From the NCBI GenBank assembly GCA_017889545.1, contig JAGFZV010000013.1, positions 30,407 to 94,406 of the forward strand: a DNA stretch of 64,000 nt, given 5' to 3'. Below, in pieces: positions 17,637-26,346 of this stretch (its first letter is position 1; each line of letters starts with the position of its first letter). The notes below the pieces were generated by a model. It ran no database searches, had not been told where the DNA came from, and saw only the letters and a program-made list of their open reading frames with translations. Position numbers and translations under genes: made by a program. Source of the stretch: Bacillota bacterium. GTDB taxonomy: Bacteria; Bacillota; Negativicutes; CTSoil-072.

Positions 17637-19535
17637 TCACTTTTCCAACCCATATTTTCGCAAATACCGGTATAATGTTACCCGGCTTACTGCCAGCATA
17701 TTTGCCATACGGCTTATATTGCCGCGCGCCGCCTTCCATATCTCCAAAAAAACGCCGCGGTCTTCTTTCCACGCCATGCCAATACGTCCTCTGCCCGGCA
17801 AATGAATGTCACTGGGCAAAATCACGTCGCCGATGGTATGAAAGAAAGCATATTCAATGACACCCTGCAACTGCTTCACATTGTCCGGCCATTCATATGA
17901 CAGCAAGGCATCGGCGGTCTCCTTGGCAATCGTTTTCGTCGGCATATGATGTTGTTCTGCCAATTCTGTAACGATATGGGCAGCCAACAAGGGGATGTCT
18001 TCCCGGCGGCTGCGCAGAGGCGGAATTCGGATCAGCGTTCTGCTAATCATGTCAAAAAGTTCTGCTGAAAACTGCTGTTTTTCCACCAGCCGCTTCAAAT
18101 CGCCATCGCAAGCCGCAATAATCCGGATATCAAGCGGCCGGCAGGTGTGATCACCTGGGAAACAGATTTGTTTTGCATGTAACACCCGCGCCAGCCGCGC
18201 CGCCAATTCCAATGGAATTTTTTCGACTTCATCCAAAAACAACGTGCCGCCATTGGCCAATTCCAATTTGCCGATCGGACTGTCGCCTGTGGCATCAGCG
18301 GCTCCGAAGAATTCCGTCTCCAGCAATTCGGATGGAAAATCCCCGCACTTTACAGCAATTAACGGCCCCGCCGCTCTTGGCCCAGCCTGGTGAATACCGT
18401 GAGCTAAACGCTGTTTGCCGGTTCCAGATTCTCCTTGCAGGAGAATATTGTGAACACTATGAGCAGCACGTCCTGCCTTATTCATCATGCTGGTAAATAC
18501 CGACGTTTTGCCTACCATGCTTGACAGGCTGTAACGAGCCTTATACCCGGAAGCATGCGCTACCAGCATGCGCAGCTCTTCAATCGGCATTGAAACGGCA
18601 ACAACGCTGCTGACTTCCTGTTCCGTATACAAAGGCACCACAGTCGTAATATCTTCGTACGTTTTTCGAGTTGTAATCCAAGTAACTTCCTTGTTTTGCG
18701 CAGGAATTCCTGTAAATCCTTTAAAAATAGGTGTATGTTGGTAATTCAGCACAATCTCGCTCAAATTGGCTTTATGGTTCATCGCGCTTGCGCCGCTTGT
18801 AATCAACCGGCTTTGGCCTGAACGATTTGCATATGCTACTTCTCCATTCGGCATAATTTGATAAGCAGCAACCGGGGTTGAGTCCAGCAAAGCTTCCCTT
18901 GCTTCAAGATCAGCTGCCAATGCAAGATGTTTTTCCATTGCATATTTCATGGATAGCATCAGTGATACAAAAGCCGTATACGGCAATTCTTCCTGGTGCA
19001 CCGATACCAGCGTCAAGACATACTTAATTTGCCCGTTTACCATGATAGGCGCTGAACAAGCATCTCCGGAATGGCATTCTGCGATCCACATCTCCGGACC
19101 AAACAATAAGAACGGTACTCCGTGTTCCACCGATAAAGAAATGCTCGATGTACCGATATCCGCTTCTGAAAGCCGGGTTCCATCCATTGCGCCTGGAGCT
19201 TTCTGGAAAAATGGCAACGCGTAGCTTTTCAAACAATAATACTCATGATCGACTAAAATCATGCTTAGATTATAGACATTAAAATGTTCCCGGATTTCTT
19301 GGAACAACCCGTCCAAATAATCGATCGCTTTCTTATGGCGCATTTGCCGGTCAATCAATTCCTGACGGTTTAGCATTTCCGGCATGCGCATAATATCACT
19401 TGAAACCTTTCGTTGGCGGCTGCGTTGCCAGGATTCCGCCACCCAAGGATGCACATTGGGATCAAGAACTCCCTCGTCCACAAATTTGTGATAGTACTGC
19501 AGCAATTTTTCTTTATTACGGCGCTCACGGATCAT
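17637..19535 (-). CDS. GAF-PAS-AAA+-Fis regulator lacking the GAFTGA motif
   Basis: 632 residues from ATG 19535 (GGAGG 7 bases upstream). An AcoR/DhaR-like layout: a GAF domain around residues 85-200, a PAS domain around 215-320, an AAA+ domain around 340-560 and a Fis-type helix-turn-helix at the C-terminus (SRVTLYRYLRKYG). Walker A GESGTGK (368-374) and Walker B TLFLDEVE are intact. Where sigma-54 activators carry GAFTGA the sequence reads FFGAADATGDSPIGK, so the sigma-54 contact loop is missing. It may regulate sigma-70 promoters, as DhaR does. The ligand is unknown, and the downstream target is not obvious from neighbours. Confidence 0.85.
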   Translation of the reverse strand: MIRERRNKEKLLQYYHKFVDEGVLDPNVHPWVAESWQRSRQRKVSSDIMRMPEMLNRQELIDRQMRHKKAIDYLDGLFQEIREHFNVYNLSMILVDHEYYCLKSYALPFFQKAPGAMDGTRLSEADIGTSSISLSVEHGVPFLLFGPEMWIAECHSGDACSAPIMVNGQIKYVLTLVSVHQEELPYTAFVSLMLSMKYAMEKHLALAADLEAREALLDSTPVAAYQIMPNGEVAYANRSGQSRLITSGASAMNHKANLSEIVLNYQHTPIFKGFTGIPAQNKEVTWITTRKTYEDITTVVPLYTEQEVSSVVAVSMPIEELRMLVAHASGYKARYSLSSMVGKTSVFTSMMNKAGRAAHSVHNILLQGESGTGKQRLAHGIHQAGPRAAGPLIAVKCGDFPSELLETEFFGAADATGDSPIGKLELANGGTLFLDEVEKIPLELAARLARVLHAKQICFPGDHTCRPLDIRIIAACDGDLKRLVEKQQFSAELFDMISRTLIRIPPLRSRREDIPLLAAHIVTELAEQHHMPTKTIAKETADALLSYEWPDNVKQLQGVIEYAFFHTIGDVILPSDIHLPGRGRIGMAWKEDRGVFLEIWKAARGNISRMANMLAVSRVTLYRYLRKYGLEK

Positions 19536-19616
19536 GAAAAATCCTCCATCCATGTCGAGATCGATTTCTTAAGTAATATTCCTCACAAAACTGAGAAATC
19601 CTTGCAACCTTTTATT

Positions 19617-20045
19617 CTATTTTACAATCAGAACCGGTACTGGAGAGTGTTGAGAAACAGCTGCACTCACACTGCCTAGAAAGATTTCAGCAATCCCGCT
19701 TAATCCTCGACAGCCAATCACAACTGCATCAAATTGACGTTCGCGCACCACAAAAAGGATCCGTCCGGCAGGATTGCCAAATTCGAGAATCGTTTCGATT
19801 TTGCCGGGATATCCGGCCAAACGATCCCGCGCCATTTGCAGCAAACTTTTTCCAATCCCTTCAAGTTCAGCGATATTCTGCGGCACATAAGGAACATCGC
19901 CATTCATCGAAATGGTTTGCACGGGTTTCACTACATGCATTACCGTTAACGTTCCCCCGAACTTTTCGCCCAGCGTTTTGGCATATTCAAGAGCATTCCA
20001 AGCTGTTTCCGAACCATCGACAGGAACTAAAATAGAATGAAACAT
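19617..20045 (-). CDS. Universal stress protein (UspA family)
   Basis: 142 residues from ATG 20045; the frame extends to 20063, but ILVPVDGSE normally lies at the extreme N-terminus. The ATP-binding signature G-x2-G-x9-G-S appears as GCRGLSGIAEIFLGSVS near the C-terminus, so it is probably of the nucleotide-binding type. These proteins modulate stress survival by unknown routes. It stands between the AAA+ regulator and the YhcH-like gene, all on the minus strand. Confidence 0.9.
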   Translation of the reverse strand: MFHSILVPVDGSETAWNALEYAKTLGEKFGGTLTVMHVVKPVQTISMNGDVPYVPQNIAELEGIGKSLLQMARDRLAGYPGKIETILEFGNPAGRILFVVRERQFDAVVIGCRGLSGIAEIFLGSVSAAVSQHSPVPVLIVK

Positions 20046-20089
20046 GGTCCTCAGCACCTCCATTACATCATTTCCTCCGGCATCATCTT

Positions 20090-20551
20090 TTAAAGCTTTA
20101 CTTTTACCACAACCTTGTGAACCGCTATTCCGGGAACACTCCTACAACTGGGCCGATGAACATCCCATGGGAAAAATACGGCATACATCCCATCTGACAG
20201 AGTTAAATCAATTTCATTGCTGATTTTTTTGTAAAAAAGCAAGTCTTTTTCCGCCAACCAGTCTTGCGCAATCTCAAACTGATCCGATAAGTTTGTATAC
20301 CCAATGATTTCTTCCCCGGAAATAATATATTGTATGTCCACATATTTTCCGTGTGATTCCGGGTGCCGTACTTCTTTCGGCTCCGGCTGATATTTTGAAA
20401 TGATGGCAAATACATTTTCGCCATCAATATCCATTTTCCCCTCTGGGAGATTTGTAAAATCTGTCTTTCGCAAAAAATCAAACCCTTTTTGCAGTCGGGA
20501 TGAAAAAAAGTTCTTTTCCATAGCAAAATTCTTAAGATGACCTAAAATCAT
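20090..20551 (-). CDS. YhcH/YjgK/YiaL family protein
   Basis: 153 residues, single cupin-like domain (formerly DUF386). Recognised by the order HGKYVDIQYIISGEE, then the FFPWDVHRPS metal-binding phrase, and the closing VHKVVVKVKL. Family members are linked to sugar metabolism, such as sialic acid and 2,3-diketogulonate, and have been seen as beta-galactosidase beta subunit homologues. No sugar genes are next to it here, so the substrate is open. Confidence 0.85.
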   Translation of the reverse strand: MILGHLKNFAMEKNFFSSRLQKGFDFLRKTDFTNLPEGKMDIDGENVFAIISKYQPEPKEVRHPESHGKYVDIQYIISGEEIIGYTNLSDQFEIAQDWLAEKDLLFYKKISNEIDLTLSDGMYAVFFPWDVHRPSCRSVPGIAVHKVVVKVKL

Positions 20552-20663
20552 CGCTGCACCTCCAACGCAATCAAACCTACCGGGATTCTCACTGAAACTG
20601 TATCAAAAAACTTGCGGCCGTTCCTCTTCTTTTTATTTAACATCCATTGCCATTATTCCTGTT

Positions 20664-20702
20664 AAAAAAAGCCATAATCCTAATAAAATGTAGGATTATG
20701 AC
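20664..20702 (-). terminator. Intrinsic terminator of the nif operon
   Basis: CATAATCCTA at 20673-20682 pairs perfectly with TAGGATTATG at 20691-20700 around an 8-base loop. Reading on the minus strand, seven T follow the stem. It lies 35 bases after the nifV(alpha) stop and marks the operon end. Confidence 0.88.
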
Positions 20703-20736
20703 CGCATACGCTCCAACTACTCCTTTGCCGGTCTGA

Positions 20737-21594
20737 CTAAAATAACATTCGTTGGCCGGTAACCGGCTTATATGCATAACTCGTTTTTCCGCTGCTATTT
20801 TCAACTAATGTGCAAAGAGTTCCCAAAGAGGAAAGATCAACGCCAGCGGAACAGCCGTAGAGATTGGAAAGGGCTGCTGCGACTTCTTCCAAAGGCGCGT
20901 TTCCCGCCCGCTCACCAATTCCGTTTATGGTGGCACTCACAAGACGAATTCCGGCCCGGACAGCCGCCAATGTGTTCGCCGTCGCCAGGCCGAAATCATT
21001 ATGGGCATGAAATTCGACCGGCAATGGACAATGCTCTCGCAAATAACACATTGTGCGATATGTTTGAAAAGGCGTCAGACAGCCTATTGTGTCAGCATAA
21101 CGGATTCGTACGGCCCCCATTTGGGCGGCCACATCCGCTACCCGCAAAAAGAATTCAATATCAGCGCGGGAAGCATCTTCCGCCCCGACAGATACAACGC
21201 AGCCATAATGATTTGCCAAGTCAATACATTCTTGCAGCCTGCCAATAACCCATTCTTGACTTTGTTGAAACTTTACAGAAATGTGCAATTGAGAAACAGG
21301 CACCGAAATATGAACATGCGAAAAACCACAGTGGATCGACATTAGAATGTCCTGCCTGACGGCTCTATTCCACGAAACAACCGCAGCTTTCAAATCAGAG
21401 CGCAGGATATTCCGGAGCGCTTGAAACTCGCTTCCACCCATGGCCGGCACCCCTGCTTCTATATAAGGAATGCCCGCCTGATCCAGTGTTTTTGCAATCA
21501 ATAGCTTTTCGGCCGGCGAAAAGGCGATACCAGCTGTCTGTTCGCCGTCGCGCAACGTAGTATCGACAAATTGTACCGTCTCGGGAATCAACAT
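20737..21594 (-). CDS. nifV: Homocitrate synthase, N-terminal-type (alpha) subunit
   Basis: 285 residues from ATG 21594, two bases after the stop of the omega gene. TIM-barrel acyltransferase of the HMGL-like family, condensing acetyl-CoA and 2-oxoglutarate to homocitrate, the organic ligand of FeMo-co. The catalytic start VDTTLRDGEQT is intact, as is the metal-binding FHAHNDFGLATAN. It lacks the C-terminal communication/leucine-domain region. Split nifV(alpha)/nifV(omega) genes are known from Clostridium pasteurianum, which supports the reading. It is the last gene of the nif operon. Confidence 0.88.
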   Translation of the reverse strand: MLIPETVQFVDTTLRDGEQTAGIAFSPAEKLLIAKTLDQAGIPYIEAGVPAMGGSEFQALRNILRSDLKAAVVSWNRAVRQDILMSIHCGFSHVHISVPVSQLHISVKFQQSQEWVIGRLQECIDLANHYGCVVSVGAEDASRADIEFFLRVADVAAQMGAVRIRYADTIGCLTPFQTYRTMCYLREHCPLPVEFHAHNDFGLATANTLAAVRAGIRLVSATINGIGERAGNAPLEEVAAALSNLYGCSAGVDLSSLGTLCTLVENSSGKTSYAYKPVTGQRMLF

Positions 21595-21596
21595 CG

Positions 21597-22676
21597 TCAA
21601 AATCCCTCCGCCTGTTTCATCACACAATCCTGATAGAGTTTTTTCAATTGCCCATCAGTCAGCGGTGATTTTTGTTCTACCGCTACCTGCCGAACCTTGG
21701 CCAGCAATCGTTCAGACTGAATTGCATCCAGAACCATATTTTCCTGTTTCAATTTTTCTTCAAGAGAAGTCTTGCCTGAATGTTTGCCGATAACCAGACG
21801 GCGGGACAAACCAACTTCTTCCGGTGAAAACGCTTCATATAATTCCGGTCGTTTCAGAACCCCGGCAGTATGAATTCCGGATTCATGCGCAAATATATCC
21901 ACTCCGATAATCGCTTTCGTCAATGGCGTTTTTATTCCGATGCAGTCCAAAATAGCATGACAGGGTTCCGCCAGTTTCGGCATTCGCGCAAACGATGACG
22001 GAACAGCCCGCCGCGTCGCCATCACAATTTCTTCATGAGCGGCATGTCCACCGATCCCAATGCCGGCAACGGAGGCATTGACAATTTTTACACCGGCCTG
22101 AATAGCGGCAAGACAATTGGCCGTCGCTAAACCATACTGGTTATGAGCGTGAAATTCCAACGGCCAATCCACCGACTGCAGCAACTTCTCGAATACAGCG
22201 CTGGTAATGAAAGGGTCCAAGTTGCCATCTGCATCACAATAGATAAAGGATTGCACTTCAAAAGCGGCAAGTGATGCAAATAGATCGAGGAGTTCCGGCA
22301 AAGACAATGCCGACGCATTCCGAATCTCTACCGCTGTCTTCAATTTCAGGTTGTTGGCTGTGCGTAAAGCACGTACCAAATTTTCAGTCAAGCCAGTGTT
22401 TACGTGTTGCTCATACACTACGGAAATTTTTCTAAAGCCGGCCTTGTGGGCTGATTCCACTTGTTCAGAACAAGGACGGATCCGACCCCGCAAGGCATGA
22501 AAGTCTTGCGGAATTACTTTCTGTCCATAGTAAAGCCAATCATCCAGCCAAAGATCATAACCAGCAAAGGACATTTGCTCGAGTATTTCAAATGCCTTCA
22601 CCAATTGCTTCCATGGAATACGCAGGTGCGCCGCTTCAGATAGTGTTTGGTCCCGCAATAAAATAGCATCCGCCAT
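21597..22676 (-). CDS. nifV: Homocitrate synthase, C-terminal-type (omega) subunit
   Basis: 359 residues. A second HMGL-like barrel plus a C-terminal domain carrying GKHSGKTSLEEKL, which the alpha gene lacks. The N-terminal catalytic signature is degenerate (LLRDQTLSE instead of DTTLRDGEQ), while FHAHNQYGLATAN is kept. It therefore probably acts as the partner of the alpha subunit, as in Clostridium pasteurianum, rather than alone. It lies between the AnfO-like gene and nifV(alpha), 2 bases from the latter. Confidence 0.86.
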   Translation of the reverse strand: MADAILLRDQTLSEAAHLRIPWKQLVKAFEILEQMSFAGYDLWLDDWLYYGQKVIPQDFHALRGRIRPCSEQVESAHKAGFRKISVVYEQHVNTGLTENLVRALRTANNLKLKTAVEIRNASALSLPELLDLFASLAAFEVQSFIYCDADGNLDPFITSAVFEKLLQSVDWPLEFHAHNQYGLATANCLAAIQAGVKIVNASVAGIGIGGHAAHEEIVMATRRAVPSSFARMPKLAEPCHAILDCIGIKTPLTKAIIGVDIFAHESGIHTAGVLKRPELYEAFSPEEVGLSRRLVIGKHSGKTSLEEKLKQENMVLDAIQSERLLAKVRQVAVEQKSPLTDGQLKKLYQDCVMKQAEGF

Positions 22677-22701
22677 GCGTCTCCCTCCAATTTCCCAATA
22701 C

Positions 22702-23343
22702 TTATAACTTTCCCACTCCGAATGCAGGATTATAAATAGTCACTACTGTTTCATTCGGACCCCGTTTTTCAATTTTACCCTGCAAACTCCCGCTGGTTAG
22801 TTCGCATTCAATCCATGGCGGAACATGGGTGCAGTCAATTTCCAACTCGCTAAATTCACGTCGGCGTAAAACGGGCATTAATACTTGTTTGGAGGTAATC
22901 CCAGTCCCGCTTGCCTGAATTTCCTTAACGGAAATTTGATAGCGCCCGTTGCCAAGAGAGGTGAGTTCGGGAAGAACCGGCTCGATCTGTTCTTCCCTTG
23001 ACTGCCGTTGATTTTCTTCTTCCTGCCGCAATACTTCATCGATAAAATCGGCTGGCTGACCTGACATCTCCCAGACACTGCATTTCGCTTTTTCCAGTTC
23101 ATAGTATAAAATTCCAGTAACAGCTCGGCCAACAAAAATCCGGCAATCACCCAAAAAATCGATCATCGCGCGAATGGATTGACGAAGCCCTTTCACGCCC
23201 TGTGCATTGTTAATCGCGATCGTTATGCTTCTAACTTCCCGCCATTGACCGATATTCTTCTGAACGATACTGAGGCGGCATTCTCCTTCCAAGGATGCCG
23301 TCATCCCATCTTTTCCAACCAGCATGCCAATCTGCAAACTCAT
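22702..23343 (-). CDS. AnfO-family nitrogenase accessory protein
   Basis: 213 residues from ATG 23343. The N-terminal half matches what I know of AnfO: a short strand, LVGKDGMTAS, then a middle motif with IRAMIDFLGDCRIFVGR and VWEMSGQPADFIDE. AnfO was named from Fe-only nitrogenase clusters and its role is not firmly known. Here it sits in a molybdenum-type nif operon, between the ferredoxin and nifV(omega). No anfG or vnfG is present in the window. A Gln/Glu-rich linker (about residues 112-125) separates a C-terminal beta-rich part. Confidence 0.75.
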   Translation of the reverse strand: MSLQIGMLVGKDGMTASLEGECRLSIVQKNIGQWREVRSITIAINNAQGVKGLRQSIRAMIDFLGDCRIFVGRAVTGILYYELEKAKCSVWEMSGQPADFIDEVLRQEEENQRQSREEQIEPVLPELTSLGNGRYQISVKEIQASGTGITSKQVLMPVLRRREFSELEIDCTHVPPWIECELTSGSLQGKIEKRGPNETVVTIYNPAFGVGKL

Positions 23344-23370
23344 GGTCGTGCCACCCCTTCCTAACAACAA

Positions 23371-23682
23371 TTACATCGCCAACCGGGAAACCACCTGTCC
23401 GCCTTCTATGTGCTGTTCCATGATCTCTTCCACATCCTCTGGTGATACTTGCCCATACCATACATTTTCCGGGTATACTACCACGACAGGTCCTTTTTCA
23501 CAGATGCCAAAGCAACCGGTGTTGGAAATCATCACGCGATCGCCCAATCCCCGTTCTTCAATTTCCTCCCGAAAACAGTTGACGATGTCCCCCCCCTGTT
23601 TCGAATAGCAGTATCCTTTCTGCTGGCCATTGCTGCGCGAACTGGTGCATACAAAAATATGATATTCCGGTTTATTCATCAT
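23371..23682 (-). CDS. 2Fe-2S ferredoxin, thioredoxin-like (Clostridium pasteurianum type)
   Basis: 103 residues from ATG 23682. Very close in pattern to the nif-linked [2Fe-2S] ferredoxin of C. pasteurianum: HIFVCTSSR, GYCYSK, NTGCFGICEKGP and VVVYPENVWYG. Cys12, Cys25, Cys57 and Cys61 would bind the cluster. That protein is thought to interact with the MoFe protein; a role in nitrogenase maturation or protection is inferred here. The start overlaps the end of nifB by 4 bases, and AGGAAG precedes it, so it is translationally coupled. Confidence 0.9.
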   Translation of the reverse strand: MMNKPEYHIFVCTSSRSNGQQKGYCYSKQGGDIVNCFREEIEERGLGDRVMISNTGCFGICEKGPVVVVYPENVWYGQVSPEDVEEIMEQHIEGGQVVSRLAM

Positions 23683-24953
23683 ATCGCTTCCTTCCTCTGT
23701 TTTGCTTCTTTCAGCGCAAGCTGATCCATTGCGTTGAGCAGCCCGGATTCGATCGTATAGCAATATTCAACGCTTTCAATCCCAGCAGCGGCCAACCGGT
23801 TTTTCGCACTCTCGCCAATTCGCATGGTTAACACTGCATCACAATCACTGATTGATTCAATAATCCCATCCCGCCGTTCTTGCTCCGTGTCACATTGCGC
23901 CATACCCAGGCAGTATTTTTGTACGCTGCGGCTTTCGGCAAAACCAACTTTTCGCCCATCCACCGTATATACCAAGAACCGTTCTGCATGTCCGAAATGT
24001 TGATCCACGAGTTTCCCATATTTCGACGTTACGGCAATTTTGTATTGCTTGGCAAAATTCGGTTTCGCCGGCGGTTCACAGTTTTTCTGGACGCACATGC
24101 GAAAATCTTGTGAGACATCATCGCCTAATAAGCCAATCGCATCCGCCCGGCATTGCTTGCAATGCCGCATTTGCTGCATGTCAATTTCGCAGGCATTCCG
24201 CATTTCATTAATTTCTTTCATACTGGTTTGGGGGGAATTTTCAAAGACGCTGCCCGGCGCCGGGATCAGCGGCATAATATTGGTAATAAACGCCCCCAAT
24301 TCCTTCGCTTTTTTTACCACATCCGGTATTTGCCTGTCATTAACCCCTCGAACCATCACGATATTCACCTTCACCAGGATGCCAGCGGATGTGAGCATCT
24401 TGATCCCTTCAAGCTGATTGGAAAGTAAAATTTGCGCTCCCTGGATGCCTTCGTATTTTTTCCCTTTATAATAAACGTGCTTGTAAATTTGCGCTCCAAC
24501 GGCCGGATCAATACAATTCATGGTAACTGTTACATGGCGGACGCCCAATTCGATCATTTCCGCCGCATACTCTGGCAGCATCAGTCCATTGGTCGATAAG
24601 CAAAAAATAATCTCTGAATCGGCCGCTCGAATCAATTGGATCGATCGTTTCGTCTGTTCCCAATTGGCTAACGCATCCCCAGGCCCGGCAATGCCAATGA
24701 CGCTCAAATTATCCAGTTTTCCCTTTACCCATTCGTATTTTTGTTTGGCCATATCCGGCGTCAATACTTCACTGGTCACGCCCGGCCGGCTTTCATTTAC
24801 ACAGTCAAATTTTCGATTGCAATAGTTGCAGCTGACATTGCAGTGAGGCGCAACCGGCAAATGCATCCGCGCATGCTTGTGATGAGCCTCGAAGGAATAG
24901 CAAGGATGTTTTTTCGTCTTTTCCAATAACTCTGCAGAAAACGAATGGCCCAT
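23679..24953 (-). CDS. nifB: NifB, FeMo-cofactor biosynthesis radical SAM protein with NifX-like tail
   Basis: 424 residues from ATG 24953 (GGAGG 8 bases upstream). Radical SAM enzyme that fuses two Fe4S4 clusters and inserts carbide to make NifB-co. The CxxxCxxC motif is CNVSCNYC near residue 37, with further cluster cysteines in the FDCVNES and CKQCRADA regions. The C-terminal 110 residues form a dinitrogenase cofactor-binding (NifX/NafY-like) domain with DQHFGHAERF. Downstream are the ferredoxin and AnfO-like genes. Confidence 0.96.
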   Translation of the reverse strand: MGHSFSAELLEKTKKHPCYSFEAHHKHARMHLPVAPHCNVSCNYCNRKFDCVNESRPGVTSEVLTPDMAKQKYEWVKGKLDNLSVIGIAGPGDALANWEQTKRSIQLIRAADSEIIFCLSTNGLMLPEYAAEMIELGVRHVTVTMNCIDPAVGAQIYKHVYYKGKKYEGIQGAQILLSNQLEGIKMLTSAGILVKVNIVMVRGVNDRQIPDVVKKAKELGAFITNIMPLIPAPGSVFENSPQTSMKEINEMRNACEIDMQQMRHCKQCRADAIGLLGDDVSQDFRMCVQKNCEPPAKPNFAKQYKIAVTSKYGKLVDQHFGHAERFLVYTVDGRKVGFAESRSVQKYCLGMAQCDTEQERRDGIIESISDCDAVLTMRIGESAKNRLAAAGIESVEYCYTIESGLLNAMDQLALKEAKQRKEAI

Positions 24954-24969
24954 GTTGTTCACCTCCATT

Positions 24970-26346
24970 TTAATTTGCTGCCTGGTAAAATTGCTCAAAC
25001 ATTTTTTTCCGGTAAGACTTATGCTTGTTTTCCAGCAGAGTATTGGTAATCCGATCGAGCAATAGCATGGTTCCGGTATAACCTACAGATAATAATCGCT
25101 GCCCGCCCACCCGGTCATGGATGGGAAACCCAACCCGCACAAGGGGGATGCCGGCCCGCTCTTCGAGATATCGTCCGCCGGAATGTCCGATCGCAATATT
25201 CGCCCCGGCTTCTTCACCATAATTTTTGATATGACAAAAATCTGTTTCCGATAAAATATGTATTTTTTCACCGCCATCAGCAATGGAAGGCTGCAATAAT
25301 TCACCGAGGCGGGCATTTCTGCTGCCGGTGGCCGCCACCACAGGATGAAGTCCATTCTCCAAACAAGTTTTGGTTATTGAATAAACTAATTCCGGTTCAC
25401 CGAAAATCATTCCGCGGCCTTGGAAATTATATTTATGGGAATCAATCATGCCATCCAGTAACCGGCCTCGTTCTTGCGCTAAACTCGCCGGCATCGGCTG
25501 ACCGGTAATTTCTTGTAACGTTTCCATAAATTGATCCGTACCCGCCATCCCGATTGGCAGCGGAACACGATACAATGGCACCCCAAAAGTGTCTTTTAGA
25601 TATTTGCCCGGCGAAAAACTGTCTTCGACCGTCACTCCCATCTGGATGGTGGCTGCCGCGCCTGACATTGTTTTGATGTCCGCGAGTGCGGTACCATTCG
25701 AAGTCATCTTCGTATAGGGTCGTTCATGGGGCCGGTCTAAGGTATCGGAAATATCAGGAAACAGCGTGTATTCGATATTCATCAAACCCAATATGCGTTT
25801 GATTTCCCTGATATCGGCCGGACTGATATGCGGAATGACAATGTTGAGTCTGTCATGCTTCGGAGCCGTTTCGGTTAAACAAACCAAAATCCGCTTCGCT
25901 GTAAACCAATAACCTTCGTCATGGCTTTGCCCGTAGCCAGGAGTCGGCGCCGTTACCAGGGGAAAATCCTGCAAACCGTTTTTTTGTTTATATTCGTCGG
26001 CAAAGCGTTCCACATCTTCGCCGATCGTTTCCGCCAAGCAGGTCGTCAATATGCCAATGACGTGCGGATTATATACTCTGCGCACATTATCCAGGGCCTG
26101 TTCCAGGTTCTTTGCACCGCCATAAATTGTCCCTTTCTCATTCAGTGACGAAGATCCCACGTCGACAGGCTCATTAAAATGTTCCGCAATATGCCTCCGC
26201 ATATAGGTGCTGCAGCCCTGGGACCCATGCAGGACAACCATCGATCCGGCAATCCCTTTCAACGCAATAATACCGCCCATGGGCATACACATATTGCAGG
26301 GGTTTTCATTCACATTACGGCAAGACTTCATTTCGTTTTCCATCAT
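24970..26346 (-). CDS. nifN: NifN, FeMo-cofactor scaffold beta subunit
   Basis: 458 residues from ATG 26346, whose A is the last base of the nifE stop (TGATG), an arrangement for coupled translation. Beta-like subunit of the NifEN scaffold on which the L-cluster matures. NPCNMCMPMGG and the HGSQGC phrase carry the expected cluster cysteines; LTTCLAETIGED matches the third. It is separate from nifB, unlike the nifN-B fusions of some clostridia. Confidence 0.93.
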   Translation of the reverse strand: MMENEMKSCRNVNENPCNMCMPMGGIIALKGIAGSMVVLHGSQGCSTYMRRHIAEHFNEPVDVGSSSLNEKGTIYGGAKNLEQALDNVRRVYNPHVIGILTTCLAETIGEDVERFADEYKQKNGLQDFPLVTAPTPGYGQSHDEGYWFTAKRILVCLTETAPKHDRLNIVIPHISPADIREIKRILGLMNIEYTLFPDISDTLDRPHERPYTKMTSNGTALADIKTMSGAAATIQMGVTVEDSFSPGKYLKDTFGVPLYRVPLPIGMAGTDQFMETLQEITGQPMPASLAQERGRLLDGMIDSHKYNFQGRGMIFGEPELVYSITKTCLENGLHPVVAATGSRNARLGELLQPSIADGGEKIHILSETDFCHIKNYGEEAGANIAIGHSGGRYLEERAGIPLVRVGFPIHDRVGGQRLLSVGYTGTMLLLDRITNTLLENKHKSYRKKMFEQFYQAAN

